From assembly GCA_016296065.1 (NCBI GenBank), contig JAEDKA010000063.1, forward strand, positions 1 to 21,924: 21,924 nucleotides of DNA. The letters run 5' to 3'. The notes under the pieces were generated by a model, which saw nothing but the letters and a program-made list of their open reading frames with translations, did no database searches and was not told where the DNA came from. Made by a program: the position numbers and the translations under genes. The stretch comes from Kiritimatiellia bacterium. GTDB lineage: Bacteria > Verrucomicrobiota > Kiritimatiellia > RFP12 > UBA1067. Below, piece after piece: positions 6,413 to 12,685 of this stretch (position 1 is the first letter of the stretch; each line of letters opens with the position of its first letter).

Positions 6413-7651
6413 ATGAAAATCTGGACGGACAAGAACTATCCGATAATAATTTCCTGCGCGAAGGAGCTTTCGCGCTGGACGGAGATAGAAGTCGAAGACA
6501 TGGGCTACAAGCCCATCGAAGTGACCGAGAACACTGTCGTAGTCAGGGGTTCAATGAGAGACGTAATGAAGCTTAACCTCAACCTGAGGACAGCTCACCG
6601 CGTTCTTGTTCCGCTTCTGAGAACAACCTGCAGAAACATTAAGGAACTCTATCAGGCTGCTTCTTCAATCGACTGGGAGAACCTCATAGAGGCTGACGGG
6701 TACTTTTCGGTTTCGTCTATCGTGCACAACTACACGATCCGCGACACGCGTCTTCCATCGCTCTACACTAAGGACGCGATAGCCGACCGCATGCGCGAGA
6801 AGTGCCAGCGCCGTCCCGATTCCGGCGGAGAAAACAAGGGTTCCGCAGTTTTCGTGTATTGGGAAAGAAACGAGGTACTGATATATCTCGACACCTCCGG
6901 AGAGCCTCTTTCAAAGCGCGGATACCGAAAGATTCCGGGATCAGCTCCAATGCAGGAGACTCTAGCAGCCGCATGCATAATGGCTCTTAGATGGGACAGG
7001 AAGAGTCCGTTCATCTCGCCTATGTGCGGATCTGGCACGCCCGCGATTGAAGCAACGTTGATGGCAATGAACAGGGCACCAGGAGCTCTTAAGGGACATT
7101 TCGCTTTCCAGTCTCTGAAGGGATACACCAGCATAATTCCGGGAGAGTCTGCCCCTAACGTAGCCCCAAGGCAGCGAAATGGCGCAACTCCCGAACAGAT
7201 TTGGAAGGAGATAGTCCTCGAGGCGAAGGCAAAGGAAAAGACTGAAGGTATTCCGCCTGTCATTGCGACGGACATTTCGCCGGAGGCAGTAGAAAACGCC
7301 CACAGCAACGCCATATCCGCCGGTGTAGCGCCATACATAACCTTCAAGGCGTGCGATTTCGGGGAGACTGATGTACCGCAGGGAGATACGAAGGGTGTGG
7401 TGTTCTTCAATCCCGAATACGGAATCCGCCTCGGCACATACGAAGAGTTGGCTCCCGTATACTCGCGCATCGGAACCTTCATGAACGAGAAGTGCCACGG
7501 ATATACCGGCGGACTCATCACCGGCAATCCGGACCTTGCGCGCCTTGTAGATCTTTACTATAAAACCCGTGTTCCGTTTTTCAACGGACCAATCGACTGC
7601 CGGCTGTTCATCTATCCCGGCTGCGAACTGAAAGGGCAGAACATAAAATGA
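6413..7651 (+). CDS. THUMP-domain class I rRNA methyltransferase (RlmL N-terminal/YpsC-like)
   Basis: Probable 23S rRNA guanine-N2 methyltransferase using S-adenosylmethionine. An N-terminal ferredoxin-like/THUMP region (about 1-160) precedes a methyltransferase core with motif I PMCGSGTPAIEA (from residue 203) and motif IV NPEYGIRLG (from residue 333). The 412 residues fit the single-domain form that lacks the RlmK half. Motif IV normally reads NPPYG. Here the second Pro is Glu335, which may affect substrate base contact. The last codons overlap the next gene (ATGA at 7648-7651), indicating translational coupling. The exact target base cannot be read from the sequence. Confidence 0.85.
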   Translation: MKIWTDKNYPIIISCAKELSRWTEIEVEDMGYKPIEVTENTVVVRGSMRDVMKLNLNLRTAHRVLVPLLRTTCRNIKELYQAASSIDWENLIEADGYFSVSSIVHNYTIRDTRLPSLYTKDAIADRMREKCQRRPDSGGENKGSAVFVYWERNEVLIYLDTSGEPLSKRGYRKIPGSAPMQETLAAACIMALRWDRKSPFISPMCGSGTPAIEATLMAMNRAPGALKGHFAFQSLKGYTSIIPGESAPNVAPRQRNGATPEQIWKEIVLEAKAKEKTEGIPPVIATDISPEAVENAHSNAISAGVAPYITFKACDFGETDVPQGDTKGVVFFNPEYGIRLGTYEELAPVYSRIGTFMNEKCHGYTGGLITGNPDLARLVDLYYKTRVPFFNGPIDCRLFIYPGCELKGQNIK

Positions 7652-8391
7652 ACTTCGAAGAATTTCTTGAGAAGAAGGAAGAGTCCACCGCCATCGAAAC
7701 CGTGGAAACCCCGGAGCAGTCCGAGGAGGAATTCGACTCGGCCGATATTACCGAAAACATCGACGTCCAGAAGGCTGTCGTCGAGTCTCTAGCTGCTGAC
7801 AAGGCTGTGCAGGACGAAAAGATTTGCGAACTTGAAAAGGAAAACAGCTCCCTCAAGGCCGAGAAGGAGGCACTTGAGAGGGAAATCGCGACGCTCAAAG
7901 ACGAAATCAATTCGCTTAAGGCCAAACTCGTCGACGAAAGCGAAGTGAATAGCCTGAAAAAGGAAGTTGAAGGACTCAGGGCAAAGTGTAGCGAACAGGC
8001 TGCAGAACTCGGAAAGATGGGTGACGTGCTCTCCAGAAACTCCGAAACCGAGCTTTCCAACAAGGTGGCGCTCCTTGACAGAGATACAGACATCCCCGAT
8101 CGTTTTCCAGGCGAGACGCGCGAACATGTGCTCGAGGTTATTGCCGAGGCAAGGAAGACTGCAGAGGCCGAAGGACGCGTCCGCCGCGCCCAATTGCTTG
8201 AAGGCGTGTTGATAACGAATGAAGCAGAGGGAACTCTTGCAGAAAAACGTTCACAACTTGAGAAGCTTTTCAGCGATAACGCGAATATTTTATCCGGACC
8301 GGTGATCGAAGAACTTGAAAAAATGGGCATTTCCCATAAAAAAGGTGAAGATTACCTTCTTCCGTCGGAAATTATAAAGCGGACCTACTGA
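7648..8391 (+). CDS. hypothetical coiled-coil protein
   Basis: I do not recognise this family. The 247 residues open with an acidic, Glu-rich stretch (about 1-50). A heptad-like coiled coil follows (about 52-130, with repeated L-x6-L spacing and E/K alternation), then a shorter helical C-terminal domain (about 145-247) with DIPDRFPGETREHVLEVI. There is no signal peptide or membrane segment, so it is probably cytosolic and oligomeric. It overlaps the methyltransferase by 4 bases and is probably co-translated with it. One possibility is a ribosome- or nucleoid-associated structural protein, but nothing in the sequence proves this. Confidence 0.75.
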   Translation: MNFEEFLEKKEESTAIETVETPEQSEEEFDSADITENIDVQKAVVESLAADKAVQDEKICELEKENSSLKAEKEALEREIATLKDEINSLKAKLVDESEVNSLKKEVEGLRAKCSEQAAELGKMGDVLSRNSETELSNKVALLDRDTDIPDRFPGETREHVLEVIAEARKTAEAEGRVRRAQLLEGVLITNEAEGTLAEKRSQLEKLFSDNANILSGPVIEELEKMGISHKKGEDYLLPSEIIKRTY

Positions 8392-8500
8392 GTTTATAAA
8401 CAATATCAACAAAATTATGAACATTGTTTATAACCGTGTTGATAATGTTTATAATTACCCCCTTGTCCGTTTATAAAATAAAGTCCATAATATTCGCGCT
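8392..8500. promoter_or_regulatory. AT-rich operator-like region upstream of the XRE regulator
   Basis: GTTTATAA occurs four times (8392-8399, 8426-8433, 8447-8454, 8469-8476). The last three are 21-22 bases apart, two helical turns. An inverted DnaA-box-like pair, ATATCAACA (8403-8411) and TGTTGATAA (8437-8445), is interleaved. A promoter with TTGTCC (8463-8468), 17-base spacer and CATAAT (8486-8491) overlaps the last copy. The GTG start at 8501 lies 9 bases after the -10, predicting a nearly leaderless mRNA. The regulator encoded downstream could act here on its own gene. Confidence 0.5.
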
Positions 8501-8992
8501 GTGAAAAACCTCAACCCAGAGTTCTGCAAAAGGGTCAAGGCCGCGCGCAAGGAAGCGGGTCTTGGCCAAAGCCAGCTTGCCGCCGAAATAGGCTGCAAGC
8601 AGCCTGCTCTTTCCATGTTTGAGCAGGGCGACGGAACTAAACTCAGCGACGAGTATATCGAGAAACTGGCGAAGAGGTTCAGTCTGGACCTTGCGTCCTT
8701 CCAGGGAAAAAGTGAAGTAGCAGCGCAGGTTACTGTGCAGGCGGCGCCAGCAGTGCCATTAGCCGCCATGCGAGGATTCTGTCCGAATCCGCATTGCCCG
8801 TCGAACCATGAATACTTTGTAGAGGAAATGCGCCTGCTGCGTCCGGACCGGGAATCGGCCGATCCAGTGGGAGGCAAGTTCTGCGCTGTGTGCGGTGAGA
8901 TTCTAGAGCGCAAGTGTCCCAGCTGCGGTGCCCCTGTTCACGCCGGGGCGATATGCTCACTCTGCGGCCAGCCGTACGTCGCCGCGCTGTGA
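8501..8992 (+). CDS. XRE-family helix-turn-helix protein with two zinc ribbons
   Basis: The 163-residue protein has an N-terminal Cro/CI-type helix-turn-helix (about 8-62, with GQSQLAAEIGCKQPALSMFEQG as the core, abbreviated). A linker (65-90) is followed by two predicted zinc ribbons. The first is C94-x4-C99 with C128-x2-C131, and the second is C139-x2-C142 with C152-x2-C155. It is probably a cytosolic DNA-binding regulator. The GTG start is chosen because the promoter lies directly before it and the helix-turn-helix begins soon after. The nuclease-like gene follows 4 bases after the stop, so the two are probably co-transcribed and may work together. Confidence 0.8.
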   Translation: MKNLNPEFCKRVKAARKEAGLGQSQLAAEIGCKQPALSMFEQGDGTKLSDEYIEKLAKRFSLDLASFQGKSEVAAQVTVQAAPAVPLAAMRGFCPNPHCPSNHEYFVEEMRLLRPDRESADPVGGKFCAVCGEILERKCPSCGAPVHAGAICSLCGQPYVAAL

Positions 8993-8996
8993 CGGA

Positions 8997-9881
8997 ATGT
9001 TTCTCATGGTCGACAGTGAAACATCCAGACGCCGTGCGGTAGAAATTGGAAATCAGGGGATCACTTCCGCGTGGACGGAACTGAAGACCCTTGTTTCGGA
9101 TGAAGCCCCGATGGTCAGGCGGGCGGCTGCTAGTGCGGCTGGAAAGCTGATGGAGCTTTCAAGTGACCTTCGAAGGGGATTTTGCATTCCTCTCTACGCT
9201 GCCGCCATTAAAGAAAATCGAGAGCAGGTTCTTCAGTATCAGCTGAAGGCTCTGCGCAAATGTTCTGGATTCACAAGGAGGATGATAGACGACCTGAAGG
9301 ACATTGCGCGAAATCCCACGCACGCAGACTACGTAAGAGCGGCTGCGAATGACTGCATCGCTGCGGCGGAGCTTGCGCTAAAGGAGGCCGAGTCGCGGAA
9401 GAAACACTGGTGCACACGCTGCAGGCGTCCAATCACGCAGGCCGAGTCGAAAGCCGGAATTGACAAGTACGGAAAGCCATACTGCCGTCACTGCCTTGAT
9501 GAAAGGCTTCTTGAAGATCGCAACTTTGAGTCTGGCGTTGAAGATGCCAAGAGACTTCGCACGACGGATGATGTCGCCGTACAATCCCAGGGAGAGCGAA
9601 GAATAGGTAATTGGCTTGCACAAAACAGAATCGAGTACATATACGACGAACGTTTCAGAATTGCCGGGGATGTATCGATCAGACCAGATTTCTATCTTCC
9701 TGAGTTTGATTTGTACATTGAGTACTGGGGCATGAACGAAAGGGATTACATAGCCAGGAAAAACGAGAAGAAATTTCTCTACCAGCGTGCCGGTAAGAAG
9801 CTCATCTCCCTTGAATGGCGCGACTTTGACAATCTGGAGAATGTGCTGGCTGAAAAACTATCGCGCTACATAAAGCTATAG
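8997..9881 (+). CDS. HEAT-like / zinc-finger / PD-(D/E)XK nuclease-like protein
   Basis: Three parts are visible. An alpha-helical HEAT-like region (about 8-125) holds VRRAAASAAGKL. A zinc finger follows, C139-x2-C142-x20-C163-x2-C166. The C-terminal restriction-endonuclease-like domain (about 195-294) has E200 (QGERRIGNWL), D231 (RPDFYLPEFD) and E242 (LYIEYWG), then a Lys-rich helix and LISLEW. This pattern matches PD-(D/E)XK/Vsr-like nuclease folds, as found at the ends of some helicases. The usual ExK lysine is not at its normal place (EYW). The ATG at 8997 is 4 bases after the regulator stop. An in-frame ATG at 9006, with GGA 9 bases before it, is an alternative. A role in DNA repair or defence is an inference. 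Confidence 0.75.
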   Translation: MFLMVDSETSRRRAVEIGNQGITSAWTELKTLVSDEAPMVRRAAASAAGKLMELSSDLRRGFCIPLYAAAIKENREQVLQYQLKALRKCSGFTRRMIDDLKDIARNPTHADYVRAAANDCIAAAELALKEAESRKKHWCTRCRRPITQAESKAGIDKYGKPYCRHCLDERLLEDRNFESGVEDAKRLRTTDDVAVQSQGERRIGNWLAQNRIEYIYDERFRIAGDVSIRPDFYLPEFDLYIEYWGMNERDYIARKNEKKFLYQRAGKKLISLEWRDFDNLENVLAEKLSRYIKL

Positions 9882-9921
9882 AAAGTGTTGGGTGAGGATT
9901 ATATAGGGTAGAATTTATTAT

Positions 9922-9963
9922 TTACGGACTCATTACCGCTTCGCGTCCATTCGTCCGTAATCT
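9922..9963 (-). repeat. inverted copy of the GGACGCGAAGCGG element
   Basis: TTACGGAC (9922-9929) pairs with GTCCGTAA (9953-9960). Read on the minus strand, the segment GGACGAATGGACGCGAAGCGG matches the plus-strand 10443-10463 with one difference. The two copies therefore bracket about 560 bases in opposite orientation. Confidence 0.65.
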
Positions 9964-10008
9964 TCAATCACTCAATAGTCACAAAAGAAGAAAAAGAACG
10001 AAAAACAG

Positions 10009-10456
10009 CGTTGAAGAGGAAGCTTGAACAGAAATCGGGTTAAAGGACGAACGGACGGCGTTTATGGAAGTGTGAATAGAAAAGGGCTAAACCTAAATTC
10101 GGCAGTTGGATTATGTGCTTAGCCGCAAAGGACGCAAAGACCGCAAAGAACATGCAGAGTGATATGGTTTTTGGCGGATTATACACAGGTCGGCAAATAG
10201 ATATGATTTCACCCACTGGGTGAAGATTACAGACTCTGCAATAGAGGAGATAATTGGCATATTTCTCAACTACTTTGCGCTCTTAGCGTTCTTTGCGGCT
10301 AATAGAAACAACAATGGCGTTGTTCAACTGCGATGTTTAGGCTAAAGGACGAACGGACGGCGTTTAGGGAGAGGTGAATAGAAATTGGGTGAAAGAACGA
10401 ACGGAAGGGTTGAAGTGGAGTGTTGAATAGAAATTGGATTAAAGGACGAACGGACG
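10009..10456 (+). repeat. interrupted direct repeat, about 50-bp unit
   Basis: The unit runs through GAATAGAAATTGGGT and TAAAGGACGAACGGAC and into GGCGTTTA. TAAAGGACGAACGGACGGCG plus TTTA is identical at 10041-10064 and 10343-10366. Degenerate units lie at 10391-10422 and 10439-10456. The GCAAAG inverted element (10119-10302) separates the first pair from the rest, as if inserted into an older tandem array. Confidence 0.65.
10119..10302. repeat. MITE-like element with 33-bp terminal inverted repeats
   Basis: The left end 10119-10151 (TTAGCCGCAAAG start, GCAAAG every 9-10 bases) matches the reverse complement of 10270-10302 in most positions. The inside (about 118 bases) is unrelated and encodes nothing. 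Similar CTTTGCG/GCAAAG phased pairs are common intergenic repeats in environmental bacteria. It may fold as a long RNA hairpin or be a non-autonomous element. Confidence 0.6.
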
Positions 10457-10480
10457 CGAAGCGGGAGAGAGTCCGATAAG
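10437..10480 (+). repeat. plus-strand copy of the GGACGCGAAGCGG element
   Basis: Matches the reverse complement of 9922-9963, including the GAGTCCG end (here GAGTCCGATAA). It forms the right-hand arm of the bracket around the direct repeats and the GCAAAG element, and is directly followed by the minisatellite. Confidence 0.6.
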
Positions 10481-10489
10481 TGAAAAAAA

Positions 10490-10711
10490 CCTCCAACCGC
10501 TGCCAACCCTCCAACCGTCACCAACCCCAACCGCTGCCAACCCTCCAACCGTCACCAACCCCAACCGCCGCCAACCCTCAAACCGCCGCCAACCCTCAAA
10601 CCGCCGCCAACCCCAACCACCGCCAAACCTCAAAGCGCCGCCAAACCTCCACCCGCTGCCAAACCTCCACCCGCCACTGAATCGCACGCCAAACCTCAAA
10701 GCGCCGCCAAA
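10490..10711. repeat. C/A-rich minisatellite
   Basis: About 220 bases of degenerate tandem units such as CCAACCCTCAAACCGCCG, with almost no G in long stretches of the plus strand. Units of about 15-18 bases combine into a longer period of about 34 bases at the left end. The minus strand is rich in GGTTGG and could form two-layer G-quadruplexes. The open frames through it encode only proline/alanine/threonine repeats and are not treated as genes. Confidence 0.75.
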
Positions 10712-10759
10712 AGTAATCGAAGTCTAAACCCTGACGCAGAGCATGGCTTCAAAGAGCCC

Positions 10760-10879
10760 GTCTAGACGTCCAAATAGTCGCAAAGAGCCTGCTAGACGTC
10801 AAAATAGCTTGTCTAGATCTCAAACAGCTTGTCTAGACGTCCAAACAGCCTGTCTAGACCTCCAAAGGGTCAGTCTAGG
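10760..10879. repeat. array of TCTAGA-type palindromes with about 21-bp period
   Basis: GTCTAGAC or close variants start at about 10760, 10790, 10811, 10831, 10852 and 10873. Except for the first 30-base step, they are 20-21 bases apart, about two turns of the helix. Spacers resemble CGTCCAAACAGCCT. The array ends about 70 bases before the promoter of the ACT-domain gene, so it may be a multi-site operator or simply a minisatellite. Confidence 0.7.
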
Positions 10880-10944
10880 CAAAGTATTGTCGGTTTGAGG
10901 AATTATGACTGCGCCTTCACCTCAATCACGGGGGGCGCGGTTTT

Positions 10945-10953
10945 TGCTATAAT
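10945..10953 (+). promoter_or_regulatory. extended -10 promoter of the ACT-domain gene
   Basis: TGC plus TATAAT (10948-10953), the same TTGCTATAAT string as at mnmG. No convincing -35 box is present, as is usual for extended -10 promoters. The ATG at 10962 is 8 bases after the -10, so transcription would start at or next to the start codon and no ribosome site fits: a leaderless mRNA. Confidence 0.6.
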
Positions 10954-10961
10954 ATCGGGAT

Positions 10962-11234
10962 ATGAAAAAGATCATCATCACCGTAGTCGGCAAGGATGCC
11001 GTCGGCATTCTTGCAAAGACGTGCACGTACCTCGCAAAGAACAACGTCAACATCCTCGACATCAGCCAGACCGTCACGGGCGGATACTTCAACATGATGA
11101 TGATCGCGGACGCGGCGAAGTGCAGGAAGACTTTCGACAAGCTCGGCACGGAACTCGCAAAGCTTGGCAACGAGCTCGGCATGCGCATCCGCTGCCAGAA
11201 GAGCGAGATCTTCGAGAAGATGCACAGGGTGTGA
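10962..11234 (+). CDS. ACT-domain protein (UPF0237 family)
   Basis: The 90 residues form a single ACT fold (beta-alpha-beta-beta-alpha-beta) that opens KKIIITVVGKDAVGILAKTC, with the Gly-rich turn DISQTVTGGYFNMMMI in the middle. ACT domains bind small ligands such as amino acids. The family is widely found next to UPF0210 genes, as here, with a 4-base gap. It probably acts as the regulatory partner of the following protein. The ligand is unknown. Confidence 0.88.
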   Translation: MKKIIITVVGKDAVGILAKTCTYLAKNNVNILDISQTVTGGYFNMMMIADAAKCRKTFDKLGTELAKLGNELGMRIRCQKSEIFEKMHRV

Positions 11235-11238
11235 AGCG

Positions 11239-12606
11239 ATGATAAATCTCAGTGAAGTCCTTGAAACGAACAAGATGGTCCTTGAGGACAACCTCGACGT
11301 CAGGACCATCACGATGGGCATCTCGCTACTCGACTGCGCCGACTCGTCACTGAAGGCGACGTGCGACAAGATATACGCGAAGCTCACCCGCCTCGCGAAG
11401 AACCTCGTCAAGACCGGGGACGAGATCGGACGCGAGATCGGCGTGCCGATCGTGAACAAGCGCGTTTCCATCACTCCGGCGGCGATCGTCGGTTCCGCGT
11501 GCTGCCGCAAGCCGTCCGACTTCGTCAAGATCGCGAAGACTCTCGACCGCGCGGCGAAGAAGCTGGGCATCAACTTCATCGGCGGATACTCCGCCATCGT
11601 GTCGAAGGGCATGACGCCCGCCGACGAGCTTCTCATCCGCTCGATTCCCGAGGCGATGGCGACGACAGAGCGCGTCTGCTCTTCCGTCAACGTCGGCTCG
11701 ACGAAGACCGGAATCGACATGGACGCGGTCCGCCTCATGGGCGAGATCGTGAAGAAGACGGCCGAGCGCACGAAGTCGCGCGACTCGATCGGATGCGCCA
11801 AGCTTGTTGTCCTCTGCAACGCGCCGGACGACAATCCGTTCATGGCGGGAGCCTTCCACGGCGTGAGCGAGGCGGACGCTGTGATCAACGTCGGCGTGTC
11901 TGGTCCGGGAGTCGTAAACCACGTCCTCCGCAACTCCTGCCGTGGCGTCGGCTTCGAGGAGCTCTGCGAGACGATAAAGAAGACGGCGTTCAAGATCACC
12001 CGAGTCGGACAGCTTGTCGCCCAGGAGGCGTCGCGCCGGCTCGGAGTTCCGTTCGGAATCATAGACCTCTCGCTCGCGCCGACGCCAGCAGTCGGCGATT
12101 CGGTCGCGGACATACTTAAGGAAATCGGGCTCGAACATCCTGGCGCGCCCGGCACAACCGCCGCTCTCGCGCTCCTCAACGACCAGGTGAAGAAGGGCGG
12201 AGTGATGGCGTCGAGCTATGTCGGCGGACTCTCCGGCGCGTTCATTCCGGTCTCGGAGGACCAGGGGATGATCGACGCCGTCAACGCAGGCGCTCTCACG
12301 ATAGAGAAGCTCGAGGCGATGACGTGCGTCTGCTCCGTAGGACTCGATATGATCGCCATCCCCGGCTCCGCCTCCGCCGCTACAATCTCCGGCATAATCG
12401 CCGACGAGGCGGCGATCGGAATGGTCAACCAGAAGACTACTGCAGTTCGCATAATTCCCGTCGCCGGAAAAAAGGTTGGCGACACCGTTGAGTTCGGAGG
12501 TCTTCTCGGCCACGCGCCGGTGATGAAGGTCTCCGAGTTCTCCTGCGAGAAGATGATCGCGAGAAAGGGAAGAATCCCGGCGCCGATACATTCGTTCAAG
12601 AACTAA
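11239..12606 (+). CDS. PFL-family protein (UPF0210/DUF711)
   Basis: The 455 residues match the usual family length. Recognised stretches include NLDVRTITMGISLLDC near the N-terminus, SYVGGLSGAFIPVSEDQG, and TTAVRIIPVAGKKVGDTVEFGG near the C-terminus. Structures of relatives show a pyruvate-formate-lyase-like barrel, but no reaction is established. The ATG at 11239 is preferred over an upstream ATG at 11164, which lies inside the ACT gene, because AGGG (11226-11229) is 9 bases before it and the family N-terminus starts there. It is probably co-transcribed with the ACT protein. Confidence 0.88.
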   Translation: MINLSEVLETNKMVLEDNLDVRTITMGISLLDCADSSLKATCDKIYAKLTRLAKNLVKTGDEIGREIGVPIVNKRVSITPAAIVGSACCRKPSDFVKIAKTLDRAAKKLGINFIGGYSAIVSKGMTPADELLIRSIPEAMATTERVCSSVNVGSTKTGIDMDAVRLMGEIVKKTAERTKSRDSIGCAKLVVLCNAPDDNPFMAGAFHGVSEADAVINVGVSGPGVVNHVLRNSCRGVGFEELCETIKKTAFKITRVGQLVAQEASRRLGVPFGIIDLSLAPTPAVGDSVADILKEIGLEHPGAPGTTAALALLNDQVKKGGVMASSYVGGLSGAFIPVSEDQGMIDAVNAGALTIEKLEAMTCVCSVGLDMIAIPGSASAATISGIIADEAAIGMVNQKTTAVRIIPVAGKKVGDTVEFGGLLGHAPVMKVSEFSCEKMIARKGRIPAPIHSFKN

Positions 12607-12685
12607 GGTCCAAGGGTTCAGATGTTCAAAGGTTTTATTTAATGGTTCAAGGATCATAATGTCACTAAAGACGAGGAGTCATAAA
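12607..12685 (+). promoter_or_regulatory. intergenic gap before the hydrolase operon
   Basis: Seventy-nine bases containing GGTTCAA/GTTCAAAGG short repeats, a possible -10 CATAAT (12655-12660) without a clear -35, and a strong ribosome site GAGGAG (12673-12678), 7 bases before the ATG at 12686. No terminator is visible, so read-through from the UPF0210 gene is possible. Confidence 0.4.

Larger units (their letters stand above)
9882..10947. repeat. 1.07-kb gene-free block of several repeat types
   Basis: No credible gene. In order it holds an inverted repeat element (9922-9963), direct repeats of a unit containing AAAGGACGAACGGACGGCG, an inverted GCAAAG pair (10119-10302), a second copy of the first element in opposite orientation (10437-10480), a C/A-rich minisatellite (10490-10711) and phased TCTAGA palindromes (10760-10879). 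It looks like a nest of repeats between two conserved gene blocks. Confidence 0.7.

Noticed and set aside
8928..8996. Upstream start for the nuclease-like gene
   Set aside because: It would overlap the zinc-ribbon coding part of the regulator in another frame, and the HEAT-like region begins after 8997.
10480..10680. Open frame rich in Pro, Ala, Asn and Thr repeats
   Set aside because: It is a simple translation of the minisatellite. No start signal or family is seen.
10760..10879. CRISPR-like array of TCTAGA units
   Set aside because: The period is only 20-21 bases with degenerate units, too short for a repeat plus spacer.
11347..12657. Minus-strand frame of 436 codons
   Set aside because: It is a shadow of the conserved UPF0210 gene in GC-rich DNA. 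The composition is Arg/Asp/Val-rich without family motifs.
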